A stretch of 64,000 nt of DNA from Kitasatospora phosalacinea (GTDB lineage: Bacteria; Actinomycetota; Actinomycetes; Streptomycetales; Streptomycetaceae), in the NCBI RefSeq assembly GCF_030268885.1, contig NZ_BSSA01000032.1:1-64000 (forward strand). Direction: 5' to 3'. The position numbers and the translations under genes were made by a program. The notes beneath the pieces are model-generated. The model had not been told where the DNA came from. It did no database searches and worked only from the letters and a program-made list of their open reading frames with translations. Positions 18,895-27,671 of this stretch are shown in pieces (within the stretch, counting starts at the first letter, position 1; every line of letters starts with the position of its first letter).

Positions 18895-18974
18895 TGTCTG
18901 CTCCCTGTCCGGTTCATCTGCTGTTGTCCCGTCCCGGTGCCCCGGACGGCTGGTGCTGCTCGGAGTCCCGACGC

Positions 18975-19730
18975 CTAGGCCCGGGCGGAGTCCTCGCTGA
19001 TGAGTGTGCCGATCTTCTCACCCTTGACCGCGCGGGCGATATTGCCCTCGGCGAGCAGCTCGAAGACCAGGATCGGCAGTCCGTTGTCCTTGCACAGGGT
19101 GATCGCGGTCAGGTCGGCGACCTTGAGGTCGCGGGAGATCACCTCGGTGTAGTCCAGCGCGTCGAACCGGACCGCGGCCGGGTTGGTGCGCGGGTCGGAG
19201 TCGTAGACGCCGTCGACGCCGTTCTTGCCCATCAGCAGGACGTCGGCGTGGATCTCCAGGGCGCGCTGCACGGCGGTGGTGTCGGTGGAGAAGTACGGCA
19301 TGCCCATGCCCGCGCCGAAGATCACCACGCGGCCCTTCTCCAGGTGCCGGATGGCGCGCAGCGGCAGGTACGGCTCGGCGACCTGGCCCATGGTGATGGC
19401 GGTCTGCACGCGGGTCTCCATGCCCTCCTTGATCAGGAAGTCCTGGAGTGCCAGGCAGTTCATCACCGTGCCGAGCATGCCCATGTAGTCGGAGCGGGCC
19501 CGGTCCATGCCGCGCTGCTGCAGTTCCGCGCCGCGGAAGAAGTTGCCGCCGCCGATCACGACGGCGACCTCCGTCCCGGCCCGGACCACCGTGGCGATCT
19601 CGCGGGCGATGGCGTGCACCACGTCCGGGTCGACGCCGAGGCCGCCTCCGCCGGCGAATGCCTCGCCGGACAGCTTGAGCAGTACCCGGCGGCGTGCACC
19701 GCCCGGCGCGGTCTCCTGCGTCTCCTGCAT
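18975..19730 (-). CDS. pyrH: Uridylate kinase
   Basis: A 251-residue hexameric bacterial UMP kinase of the amino-acid kinase fold, phosphorylating UMP to [12 protein letters not shown] (about residues 18-26) binds phosphates, IGGGNFFRG is the second glycine loop, and [15 protein letters not shown] is near the C-terminal third. The ATG at 19,730 has AGGAG 7 nt upstream and removes a long non-homologous leader. The Cys in the C-terminal LCKDNGLPI region is common. It lies between tsf and frr as expected. Confidence 0.96.
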   Translation of the reverse strand: MQETQETAPGGARRRVLLKLSGEAFAGGGGLGVDPDVVHAIAREIATVVRAGTEVAVVIGGGNFFRGAELQQRGMDRARSDYMGMLGTVMNCLALQDFLIKEGMETRVQTAITMGQVAEPYLPLRAIRHLEKGRVVIFGAGMGMPYFSTDTTAVQRALEIHADVLLMGKNGVDGVYDSDPRTNPAAVRFDALDYTEVISRDLKVADLTAITLCKDNGLPILVFELLAEGNIARAVKGEKIGTLISEDSARA

Positions 19731-20019
19731 GGACTTTCTCCTTCTCCGCCTGCTGGTCAGCAGATCTGCAAAGTGCTGGTCACGGCGCCGGGCGTGCGGA
19801 CCCGGTGCCGTGTACACGAGAGGAGGCCACTGCCGCGGGAACCGGTACGGTCTCCTGCACGGCAATGGCCTCCTCGTCGTTCATGGTGCCGACGCCGCCC
19901 CCTGGGGGTACTGGAGGGCTCGGTCGGCGCGCTCCTCCGTCCTCGCGGACGGGGGCGGTCCTCCTACCTTATGTCCGGCACGGGGCCGGGCGGGCTGGAC
20001 GGACCGCGGGGAACGGGTC

Positions 20020-20859
20020 TCAGGCGCCGACGCGGAAGCGGACGAAGCGCTTGAGGGTGACGCCGGCCTCGTCGAGGACCTTGGCGACGGACTTCTTGTT
20101 GTCCTTGGCGAACGCCTGCTCCAGGACGGCGTTCTCCTTGACGAAGCCGGTGACCCGACCCTCGACAATCTTCGGCAGGGCGGCCTCGGGCTTGCCCTCC
20201 TCGCGAGCGGTGGCCTCGGCGACGCGGCGCTCGTTCTCCAGCTCCTCGGCCGGGATCTCCTCGCGGGAGAGGTACTTCGGCGCGAAGGCGGCGATGTGCT
20301 GCGCGACGTCCTTGGCGGTCTCGGCGTTCTCCTGGTCGAGCTCGACGAGGACACCGATGGTCGGCGGCAGGTCCGGGTCCGACTTGTGCAGGTAGACGGC
20401 GACGAAGCCGTCGTTGTCGAACTGCGCGAAGCGGCGGAAGACGATCTTCTCGCCGAGGGTCGCGTTGGCCTCGTCCACGAACTGCTGGACGGTCTGGCCC
20501 GGGTTGATCTCGGAGGCCAGGGCGGCGTCCAGGTCGGCCGGGGAGGTGGCGGCCACGTGGGCGGCGATCGCGTTGGCGACCTCGACGAACTTGCCGCCCT
20601 TGGCGACGAAGTCGGTCTCGCAGTTCAGCTCGACCAGGACGCCGGACTTCTTGTCCTCGCTGATCAGCGCGGCGACGGCGCCGTTGGAGGCGTCACGGCC
20701 CTCGCGCTTGGCAACGCCCTTCTGGCCCTTGATGCGCAGGAGCTCGACGGCCTTCTGGACGTCGCCCTCGGCCTCGTCCAGGGCCTTCTTGCAGTCCATC
20801 ATGCCGGCGCCGGTGAGCTCACGGAGCTTCTTGACGTCCGCGGCGGTGAAGTTCGCCAT
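20020..20859 (-). CDS. tsf: Elongation factor Ts
   Basis: A 279-residue nucleotide-exchange factor for EF-Tu. The N-terminal UBA-like domain with VKKLRELTGAGMMDCKKAL and the core TDFVAKG motif are clear. The length matches actinobacterial EF-Ts. It follows rpsB with a 131-bp gap holding two hairpins, and precedes pyrH by 289 bp. The ATG is preceded by a weak purine-rich stretch (AGAAGAG). Confidence 0.97.
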   Translation of the reverse strand: MANFTAADVKKLRELTGAGMMDCKKALDEAEGDVQKAVELLRIKGQKGVAKREGRDASNGAVAALISEDKKSGVLVELNCETDFVAKGGKFVEVANAIAAHVAATSPADLDAALASEINPGQTVQQFVDEANATLGEKIVFRRFAQFDNDGFVAVYLHKSDPDLPPTIGVLVELDQENAETAKDVAQHIAAFAPKYLSREEIPAEELENERRVAEATAREEGKPEAALPKIVEGRVTGFVKENAVLEQAFAKDNKKSVAKVLDEAGVTLKRFVRFRVGA

Positions 20860-20901
20860 GGTTGTGATCTCTTCTCACGTCTCGCGTGTCTGCGTGGGAA
20901 A

Positions 20902-20933
20902 GTGCCGGGGTCCGGGGTGCGGACCCCCGGCAC
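20902..20933 (-). terminator. Hairpin between rpsB and tsf (1)
   Basis: Arms GTGCCGGGG-TCCG and CGGACCCC-CGGCAC form a stem of about 13 bp with one bulge. It lies between rpsB and tsf and probably modulates tsf relative to rpsB by partial termination or RNA processing. Confidence 0.6.
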
Positions 20934-20940
20934 GGGAGAG

Positions 20941-20976
20941 AGGGGCACCCACCGGCTCAGCCCGGCCGGTGCCCCT
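20941..20976 (-). terminator. Hairpin between rpsB and tsf (2)
   Basis: 9-bp arms AGGGGCACC (20,941-20,949) and GGTGCCCCT (20,968-20,976) with further inner CCGG pairing. It is immediately downstream of the rpsB stop and next to hairpin 1. Confidence 0.6.
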
Positions 20977-20990
20977 CACCCTGTGGTACG

Positions 20991-21863
20991 TCAGGCCTGC
21001 TCGGCCTCGGCGGCCGGAGCCTCGGCAGCGGCCTCGGCCGGAGCGGCCTCAGCCGGAGCGGCCTCGGCGGCGGGGGCCTCGGCGGCCTTCTCGCCCTCGA
21101 GGATCTCCTTCTCCCAGGCGGCCAGCGGCTGGTCGGCGCCCGGCTCGGCCTTGGCGTCGCCCTTGGCGACACCGGCGCGGGACTTCAGGCCCTCGGCGAC
21201 GGCGTCGGCGATCACGCGGGTCAGCAGGGTGACGGAGCGGATGGCGTCGTCGTTGCCCGGGATCTTGTAGTCGACCTCGTCCGGGTCGCAGTTGGTGTCG
21301 AGGATGGCGACGACCGGGATGTTGAGCTTCCGGGCCTCGCCGACCGCGATGTGCTCCTTCTTGGTGTCCACGATCCAGACGGCGCTGGGCACGCGCTGCA
21401 TGTCGCGGATACCGCCGAGGGTCTTCTCCAGCTTGTCGTACTCACGCTGGAGGACCAGGAGCTCCTTCTTGGTGAGGCCGGAGCCGGCCACGTCCGTGAA
21501 GTCGATCTCGCTGAGCTCCTTGAGGCGCTGCAGACGCTTGTAGACGGTCGAGAAGTTGGTCAGCATGCCGCCCAGCCAGCGCTGGTTGACGTACGGCATG
21601 CCCACGCGGGTCGCCTGCTCGGCGATGGCCTCCTGGGCCTGCTTCTTGGTGCCGACGAAGAGGACGCTGCCGCCGTGGGCAACGGTCTCCTTGACGAACT
21701 CGAAGGCGCGGTCGATGTAGTTCAGCGACTGCAGGAGGTCGATGATGTAGATGCCGTTGCGCTCCGTGAAGATGAAGCGCTTCATCTTCGGGTTCCAACG
21801 ACGGGTCTGGTGACCGAAGTGGACGCCGCTCTCCAGCAGCTCCCGCATCGTGACGACGGCCAT
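20991..21863 (-). CDS. rpsB: 30S ribosomal protein S2
   Basis: A 290-residue S2 with the signature start [22 protein letters not shown], split here as [16 protein letters not shown] then TRRWNPKM. The central [11 protein letters not shown] and C-terminal PGNDDAIRS elements are present. GAGGAG lies 8 nt before the ATG. The last 45 or so residues are an Ala-Glu-Pro repeat ([17 protein letters not shown]), an acidic tail common in high-GC actinobacterial S2. It heads the minus-strand block and is divergent from the M23-like gene across 600 bp. Confidence 0.97.
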   Translation of the reverse strand: MAVVTMRELLESGVHFGHQTRRWNPKMKRFIFTERNGIYIIDLLQSLNYIDRAFEFVKETVAHGGSVLFVGTKKQAQEAIAEQATRVGMPYVNQRWLGGMLTNFSTVYKRLQRLKELSEIDFTDVAGSGLTKKELLVLQREYDKLEKTLGGIRDMQRVPSAVWIVDTKKEHIAVGEARKLNIPVVAILDTNCDPDEVDYKIPGNDDAIRSVTLLTRVIADAVAEGLKSRAGVAKGDAKAEPGADQPLAAWEKEILEGEKAAEAPAAEAAPAEAAPAEAAAEAPAAEAEQA

Positions 21864-22463
21864 GTGCCGTGCTCCTCGTGTGTTGCCCGGCGCGCCGTTC
21901 GGCGGCTTGCAGCCTGCGGGGTGCCGGGGTACTCGGTTTGTCCGTGCCGGTCGGGCGACCGTCACGCCTGACGCCCCGACGTGCCAAGCCGCTCGGCCTG
22001 CGCGAGGCTTGCGGCCTCGGCAGGCTCGGCGGACCGAGCGGCACTCGCACCGTGACGACCGCTCCCCCGAGGGGGCGGACCGCCGGTGGCGGGGCGTGCG
22101 AAGTCGACCCGGCAGACCGGGTCGCGTGTGAAGTGTACGGGAAGCCCCGAGCGGCGGGCGACTCCCCGCGTTCCCGCGGCCCTGTTCAGCGCCGCTCCGA
22201 ACGGCCCGCCGCCCGCCCTTCACCCCTGCGGGGGACGGCGGTTGTCCACAGCCCCGGTCTGTCCACAGGTCCCGGAACCGACGCGCACGCCGGGCACCGC
22301 GCGCCCCACCCTGGCGGGAACGGTCGGACGCGGACCGGAGCGGTCGGGAGTCGACGCGGGAGGAGCGGCGGTGCGGGAGGAGCGGACGGGGTGGTGCGGG
22401 GTGGGACGGGGGCTGGGGCTGGGGCAGCGGCGGGGACGGAGGCTGGGACGGGGGTGGGTGCGG
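21864..22463. other. 600-bp divergent intergenic region rpsB / M23-like gene
   Basis: No gene is supported here. It should hold the rpsB promoter and leader (minus strand) and the promoter for the M23-like gene (plus strand). A 7-bp hairpin (GACCCGG-CAGA-CCGGGTC, 22,107-22,124) lies on the rpsB side. A DnaA-box pair lies at 22,242-22,267. From about 22,370 the sequence becomes G-rich and reads as possible N-terminal extension of the M23-like gene. Confidence 0.5.
22242..22267 (+). promoter_or_regulatory. Pair of DnaA-box-like sites
   Basis: TTGTCCACA (22,242-22,250) and CTGTCCACA (22,259-22,267) lie in the same orientation, 17 bp apart start to start. TTGTCCACA is the preferred Streptomyces DnaA box. 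The same double-box arrangement occurs inverted at 29,881-29,906. Binding is inferred from sequence alone. Confidence 0.55.
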
Positions 22464-23012
22464 ATGCGGACGGGCGCGGCGCTGTTGCTGGTGCAGGGGT
22501 TGGCCCTGGTGGCGCTCGGCGGGTTCGCGCCGGCGGCGGGTGCGGTGCGCTCCCCCGCCGTGCGGCCCCCTGCGGTCGGGTCCGGGCCGGGGCGGGTGTG
22601 GCCGGTGGGCGATCGGTCGGGGCTGCTGCGGCGGTTCGACCCGCCCCCGACGCGCTGGGCCGCGGGGCACCGCGGGGTGGACCTGGCGGCCGCGCCGGGC
22701 ACGGTGGTGCGGGCGGCGGCGCCGGGCGTGGTGACCTTCGCCGGGGAGGTCGCCGGGCGTCCGGTGGTCGTGGTGACCCACACCGGGTCGGGTGTGCCTC
22801 CGCTGCGGACCACGTACCTGCCGGTGACCGCCTCCGCAGCGGTCGGCGCGGGTGTCGCGGCGGGCGACCCGATCGGGGTGGTGGCCACCGGCTCCGGCCA
22901 CTGCCCGGTCGACTGCCTGCACTGGGGGCTGCTCCGCGGCGACCACTACCTCGACCCGCTCGGCCTGCTCGGCTCCGGGCGGGCCCGGCTGCTCCCGCTC
23001 ACCCCGCCGTGA
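22464..23012 (+). CDS. Exported M23-type (LytM-like) peptidase-fold protein
   Basis: A 182-residue protein with an N-terminal hydrophobic leader (about residues 4-25, [21 protein letters not shown]) that looks like a signal peptide. It is followed by a short M23 domain. HRGVDLAA supplies the first His and Asp zinc ligands. The usual HxH pair reads DCLHWGL, so only one His is present. Loss of one ligand suggests a non-enzymatic LytM-type activator or a variant site. The start is uncertain: ATG 22,464 is taken, while a GTG 6 nt upstream or a much longer reading are possible. This gene type usually stands beside rpsB in streptomycetes. Confidence 0.75.
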   Translation: MRTGAALLLVQGLALVALGGFAPAAGAVRSPAVRPPAVGSGPGRVWPVGDRSGLLRRFDPPPTRWAAGHRGVDLAAAPGTVVRAAAPGVVTFAGEVAGRPVVVVTHTGSGVPPLRTTYLPVTASAAVGAGVAAGDPIGVVATGSGHCPVDCLHWGLLRGDHYLDPLGLLGSGRARLLPLTPP

Positions 23013-23019
23013 GCCGCAG

Positions 23020-23694
23020 TCAGCTCCCGGCCGCCCCGGCTGCTCCGTCCGCCCCCGCGGTCCCTGCCGTCCCGGCCGCCGGGTGCGCTCCTCCCCGGTC
23101 CGCCGGGCGCAGTCCGTCGAGGGCGAAGCGCACCGCGGTGTCGGCGATCTCCCGGACGGCCCCGGCGGCGTCCTCGCCGCGGATCCGTTCGGCCTGGCGG
23201 ACCGCCGCCTCCACCACGCCCTGGAGCAGGGCGGCCGCGACGCCGGGCCGGTCGTGGCCGAGGTCCTCCAGGGTGCGGACCACCATGGCGGTCAGCCCGG
23301 CGTGGGCCGCCCTGATCCTGGCCCGCGCGGCGTCGTCGAGCTCGTACTCGGCGACGGCGACCACGGCGCGGTGCACCGGGTCGGTGGCCAGCGACACCTG
23401 GCCGCGGACGTACGCCTCGATCCGCTCGGCCGCACTGTCGCGGGCCGCCATGCCCGCTTCGACCTCGGCGGCCCAGAGCGGGAGGTCGACCGTGCAGAGC
23501 GCTTCCACCAGTTCGGACTTCGAGCGGAAGTACTCGTACACCGAGGACCTGGCGAGGCCGGTGCGCGCCGCGAGCGCGCCGAAGCCCAGCGCCTCCCGGC
23601 CGCCCTCCGCCAGCAGGACGCGTGCGGCGTCCAGCAGCGCCGCCTGCTGCAACTGTCGATGCTCGGCCACCGTGGCCGCCCGGATTTTCGGCAC
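23020..23694 (-). CDS. TetR-family transcriptional regulator
   Basis: A 224-residue regulator. The N-terminal helix-turn-helix (about 15-62) contains [20 protein letters not shown] and then [24 protein letters not shown] (quoted in two parts), standard TetR. The C-terminal domain is all-helical and ligand-like. The last 20 residues are Gly/Ala-rich. It has a GTG start. It is convergent with the M23-like gene (7-bp gap) and stands just upstream of the whiG stop region on the same strand. The target is unknown. Confidence 0.85.
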   Translation of the reverse strand: MPKIRAATVAEHRQLQQAALLDAARVLLAEGGREALGFGALAARTGLARSSVYEYFRSKSELVEALCTVDLPLWAAEVEAGMAARDSAAERIEAYVRGQVSLATDPVHRAVVAVAEYELDDAARARIRAAHAGLTAMVVRTLEDLGHDRPGVAAALLQGVVEAAVRQAERIRGEDAAGAVREIADTAVRFALDGLRPADRGGAHPAAGTAGTAGADGAAGAAGS

Positions 23695-23779
23695 GTCCCA
23701 ACTCTACGGACGCCGACGGCCGGTGGGCACGACACCGCGCTCCCACCGGCCACCACGCGCCGGGCGCGCCGCCCGGCGC

Positions 23780-25633
23780 TCAGCGGACGTCGGACATCTT
23801 CGCCCGCAGCTGCAGCACCGACTTGGTGTGGATCTGGCTGACCCGGCTCTCGGTCACCCCGAGCACCTGGCCGATCTCCGCCAGGGTCAGGCCCTCGTAG
23901 TAGTAGAGCGTCACGACGGTCTTCTCCCGTTCGGGCAGCGTGTTGACCGCCGAGGCGAGCAGCCGCCGCAGCTCGCGGTCCTCGGCGATCTCGACCGGGT
24001 TGTCCGCACCGCTGTCCGGCAGCGTCTCCATCAGGGTGAGCCGGTCGCCGCCCTCGCCCGCCGAGTGCAGCAGCTCGTCCAGCGCCACCACGTTGGCCAG
24101 CGACAACTGGCTGAAAATGGTGTGCAGTTCGTCGAGCGAGATGCCCATCTCGCTCGCGACCTCGGGATCGTGCGGCGTCCGCCGCAGCCGGGCCTCCAGC
24201 GTGGCGTAGGCCCGCTCGACCGCCTTGGCCTTCTGCCGGACCGACCTGGGAATCCAGTCCAGCGCCCGCAGTTCGTCGATGATCGCCCCGCGGATCCGGC
24301 TGATCGCATAGGTCTCGAACTTGATCGCCCGGTCGATGTCGAACTTCTCGATGGCGTCGATCAGCCCGAAGACCCCGGAGGACACGAAGTCCGCCTGCTC
24401 CACGTTGGCGGGCAGCCCGACCCCGACCCGGCCCGCCACGTACTTCACCAGTGGCGAGTAGTGCAGGATCAGCTGGTCCCGTAGCCCGTGGTCACCGGTC
24501 TCCTTGTACGAGCGCCACAACGCCTGCAGCGCCGACTGGTCGGCGCCCTTCGCCCGCTCCCCCGCCTTCCCCTCGCCCGCCGCACCGTCGCGTGCACCCG
24601 GTGCGGAGGCCGGCGCCGGCACCGTGGCCCCGGCGCGCCCGCCCGCGCCTGCGCCCGCCCCACTGCCCGACGACCCGCTACGCCCGGCGGTCTTCGCGGA
24701 CGGCGCGGCGCTGCCGGAAGCTCCGGGCGCCGCGGAAGCCCCGGGCGCTCCAGGAGACGCAGGCCCGGTCGGAGTCGCGGCCCCGACCGGGAGGACGGCT
24801 GCGGCCGGGGGCGGCACCGCCGGCGGCGCACCCGGCGCCGGTGACGGCTGTCCGCTCCCGCCACCGTGGCCGGTCGCACCGCCCGACCCGGGTGCGGGGG
24901 CCGGCAACTGGACCGGTGGGGGCCCGTCCTGCCGCAGGCCCGGGCTCGCGCCCGCGCCCCGGCCCCCGTTCGGGGCCGGTGCCGGAGGTTCCGGCGAGCG
25001 CGCGGGCGGCGGCCCGCCCGCCTGCCTGCGGACCTGGGTGCTCCGGACGGACGGTTCCTTCGCCTTCGAACGGGCCCCCCGCTTGGACTGGCCGCGCACC
25101 GGACGCCCGGCCGCGGGCACCCCCGGAGACGGGTGCTCGGTGCCGACCGGCCCCGGCCGCGGCCCGTCGGCACCCCTCGGAGCGCCGCTATCGCGACCGC
25201 CCTCGCCCCGGTCGCTGCCGTCCCGGCCCTCGGCTCCGGCCGGACCGCCCGACCGGGCCCCCTCCCCCGTCCCCGCGCCCGCGCCCGCGCCCGTACGGGC
25301 GGTCTCGTCGCCGTACGGCCGCGGCTTCGCCACCGCGCCGGGCGGTGTCGCCTGCGGACGGGGCGGCACCTGGCCCGCCCGGTCGGCCGGTGGACGGGCC
25401 GGGGTCGGCCGGGCCGCGGGCCCCGACGGGGCGGGCGGGTGCGGGAGGGGGGAGGGAGGGGCGGGACGGGGCTGGGGCTGCGGGGGCGCGGCCGGGGGGC
25501 TGCCCGGTCGCGTCATTCCCACGACTCCCCCGGATCTGGCCCGCAGTTCCGCGGCGTTGTGGGTCTCGGCCCCCGTCCCGTCCGGGGACCGACCGTCACC
25601 GGTCACCCTGTGTCCGGGAATGTGAGTGGGCAT
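23780..25633 (-). CDS. whiG: Sporulation sigma factor WhiG with very long N-terminal extension
   Basis: A FliA/SigD-like sigma factor that commits aerial hyphae to sporulation. The last 246 residues form the whole sigma core: region 2 ([19 protein letters not shown]-type element, here [19 protein letters not shown]), region 3, and region 4 with [20 protein letters not shown]. WhiG in S. coelicolor is about 280 residues with a short leader. Here about 370 Pro/Ala/Gly-rich residues precede the core. The extension has strong GC3 bias in this frame, so it looks translated. Start options are ATG 25,663; ATG 25,633 (MPTHIPG resembles the MPQHTSG start I recall for S. coelicolor); and ATG 25,516, which alone has a good Shine-Dalgarno (GGGGGAG, 8 nt upstream, 578 residues). 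Anti-sigma RsiG control is known for WhiG. Confidence 0.9.
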   Translation of the reverse strand: MPTHIPGHRVTGDGRSPDGTGAETHNAAELRARSGGVVGMTRPGSPPAAPPQPQPRPAPPSPLPHPPAPSGPAARPTPARPPADRAGQVPPRPQATPPGAVAKPRPYGDETARTGAGAGAGTGEGARSGGPAGAEGRDGSDRGEGGRDSGAPRGADGPRPGPVGTEHPSPGVPAAGRPVRGQSKRGARSKAKEPSVRSTQVRRQAGGPPPARSPEPPAPAPNGGRGAGASPGLRQDGPPPVQLPAPAPGSGGATGHGGGSGQPSPAPGAPPAVPPPAAAVLPVGAATPTGPASPGAPGASAAPGASGSAAPSAKTAGRSGSSGSGAGAGAGGRAGATVPAPASAPGARDGAAGEGKAGERAKGADQSALQALWRSYKETGDHGLRDQLILHYSPLVKYVAGRVGVGLPANVEQADFVSSGVFGLIDAIEKFDIDRAIKFETYAISRIRGAIIDELRALDWIPRSVRQKAKAVERAYATLEARLRRTPHDPEVASEMGISLDELHTIFSQLSLANVVALDELLHSAGEGGDRLTLMETLPDSGADNPVEIAEDRELRRLLASAVNTLPEREKTVVTLYYYEGLTLAEIGQVLGVTESRVSQIHTKSVLQLRAKMSDVR

Positions 25634-26008
25634 GCGTTGGTCTGCGCCGTTCTGCCGAGTCATGTGCTGATAGGGACGCCATGGGCGAGCGTAGCGTGAC
25701 CGGGTCGCTGCACAGTGCTACCGCCACTCGGGCGTCGCCCGATCCGGTGGCAGCAAAGGGCGGCGTCGGCGCGTCGCGGACGGGCCGCCCGGTGCGCCCG
25801 GGCCCCTTCCTGCCCGGGCCGCCCGCAGACCAGCACCGACCGGCGCTCACCCGCGCACCCCGTCGGGCGCCCGGGCCCGGCCGCCCCGCGCGGCGCCCGG
25901 CCCGGCCCGTCGCCCCGTCATCGTCCCCCAACTCGCCCCGCACCACCTCTTGTTGACCGGTTGCCCCGCTCGATGTCCATCAGCCCGTCCGACTCTGCCC
26001 GGATGTGA
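25634..26008. other. Intergenic region upstream of whiG
   Basis: About 375 bp between the dprA stop and the chosen whiG start. No convincing gene is present. It should contain the whiG promoter. A TACGCT -10-like hexamer lies on the minus strand near 25,690-25,700, but its -35 partner is unclear. Confidence 0.35.
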
Positions 26009-27526
26009 TCACTTGCGACGCACCAGCCTCCAATGTGCTCCGTGCCGTTCGACGAAGCCGAGCGAGCTCAGTTCGTGGAGGTGCTGGACGGTGGCGGCCT
26101 CGGAGAGCGCCGCGTAGTGGGCGAGCCGCTGGACCGGCGCTCCGTCCGCACTGGCGGGCACCGCCTCCAGGACGCGGGCCACCGGTGGTTCCAGTGCGTC
26201 CCTCGGCAGGATCGGGCCGACCCGTTCCGGCGCCAGGTCGGCCCCGATGGCGCCGATCAGCTCGCCCACCTCCGCGCCGCTGGTGACCATGGTGGCCGTC
26301 CCGGCCCTGATCAACGTGTGCACGCCCGCCGAGAGTTCGGACGTGATCGGGCCGGGGACGCCCATGGTGTGCCGGTTGAGGTCCCGGGCCCGGCGTGCGG
26401 TGCTGAGCGCGCCGCTGCGCGGTGCGGCCTCGACCACGACCGTGCCGCGGGTGAGCGCTGCTATCACCCGGTTCCGCAGCACGAACCTGAACCTGGTCGG
26501 GTTCATCCCGAGCGCCAGTTCGCTCACCAGCAGCCCGTCGCGCCCGATCCGCTGGATCAGTCCCTCGTTCCCGCGCGGGTAGCAGATGTCGACACCGCTG
26601 GCGAGCACGGCGATCGTCATCCCGTTGACCGCCAACGCCCCCAGGTGCGCGGCGGTGTCCACCCCGTACGCCGCCCCGGACACGACCACCCAGCCCCGCT
26701 CGGCCAGTTCGGACCCGAGCTGGCCGGCGACATGCCGCCCGTAAGCGGTGCAGGCCCGTGATCCGACGACGGCCACCGACCTCAGGGCGAGCAGCCGCAG
26801 CGACGGCAGCCGCTGGGACGGGAGGCCGCGGGTCCACAGCCCGACCGGGCGGCTGTCGCCGAGGTCGTCGAGTTGGGAGGGCCACTCGCTGTCGCCCGGA
26901 ATGATGAACTTCCCACCGAGCTTGGTGATGCGCTCCAGGTCGGTGACCGGGTTGAACTTCCGCAACCTCTCCTGGTAGGCCGCGATCCGGTCGGCACCGA
27001 GCCCGAGCCGGTCCGCTGGCGCCCCCTCGTAGAACCCCTGCAGCAGTTGGACCGCACCGAGTCGGCGGATCGCCCTGCCGATCGCGGCGTCGCCCGGTTC
27101 GATCAGCCTGGTGAGCGCCGCCCGGGAGATCCGTTCGGGCTCCGGCGGATCCGGCGGGGGCGTCGGCGCGGCCCACGCCGTGGGGCGGATGACCCGGGGC
27201 TCGCTCCGTGCCGTCCCGGTACGGGCGGGTCGGTCCGCGGTCGCGGCCGCGGCCACCCGGTGCGGTTGCCCGGGTCGGCCGTCGGGTGGCGGACCCGGCG
27301 GGTCGGCCAGGTCCGGTCCGCCGCCCGCTCGCGGCACGCCCCGGACCGGCCCGGTCGGCCCGTGGCGCGAGCGGTGCACGGACGGCGGCCCGGCACCGCG
27401 GACCGGGTGTCGGAGGCGCTCGCCGCCGTCGCACCCCACCCGGGCGCCGACCGGATCGACGGCCGGGGCGTCCGGCGGGGCGGCGGGCTGGTCGGTGTGT
27501 GCGCGGGACGCGGGGTGCGCGGTCAT
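26009..27526 (-). CDS. dprA: DNA-processing protein DprA
   Basis: A 505-residue protein that loads RecA onto incoming single-stranded DNA in transformable bacteria. The Rossmann-like core is complete: GSRACTAYG, SGAAYGVDTAAHLGAL, VDICYPRGNEGL, RNRVIAALTRGTVVVEA and SGALSTA. A C-terminal winged helix (about 430-505) ends the protein. The ATG at 27,526 has AAGGAG 5 nt upstream. This adds about 125 Pro/Arg-rich residues before the conserved start (ERISRAALTRLIEPGD), longer than the usual 370-400. It lies downstream of comM, and the comM-dprA pairing is conserved in actinobacteria. Confidence 0.9.
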   Translation of the reverse strand: MTAHPASRAHTDQPAAPPDAPAVDPVGARVGCDGGERLRHPVRGAGPPSVHRSRHGPTGPVRGVPRAGGGPDLADPPGPPPDGRPGQPHRVAAAATADRPARTGTARSEPRVIRPTAWAAPTPPPDPPEPERISRAALTRLIEPGDAAIGRAIRRLGAVQLLQGFYEGAPADRLGLGADRIAAYQERLRKFNPVTDLERITKLGGKFIIPGDSEWPSQLDDLGDSRPVGLWTRGLPSQRLPSLRLLALRSVAVVGSRACTAYGRHVAGQLGSELAERGWVVVSGAAYGVDTAAHLGALAVNGMTIAVLASGVDICYPRGNEGLIQRIGRDGLLVSELALGMNPTRFRFVLRNRVIAALTRGTVVVEAAPRSGALSTARRARDLNRHTMGVPGPITSELSAGVHTLIRAGTATMVTSGAEVGELIGAIGADLAPERVGPILPRDALEPPVARVLEAVPASADGAPVQRLAHYAALSEAATVQHLHELSSLGFVERHGAHWRLVRRK

Positions 27527-27671
27527 CGGTGCTCCTTCTGCTCGGGTCTGTTCGCGGTCCCCGTCCGCTCCTGCGGGGCGGACGGCGGTGGGGTGGACGG
27601 TGGCGGCTGGAGGGACCGGTCGGACCGGAGCGGTTCGGCCGGGCTCCGGCGCGGCGGTGGGTGCGGGGCGG

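Noticed and set aside
19780-19884. 34-residue frame upstream of pyrH
   Set aside because: No Shine-Dalgarno and weak codon bias; kept as a possibility only for a leader.
22107-22124. 7-bp hairpin in the rpsB leader considered as an S2 autoregulatory element
   Set aside because: Too small and too generic to assign to a known ribosomal-protein leader.
24504-25625. Pro/Ala-rich plus-strand frame opposite the WhiG extension
   Set aside because: The minus-strand frame joins the sigma core and has stronger third-position GC; the plus-strand frame has no motif and no Shine-Dalgarno.
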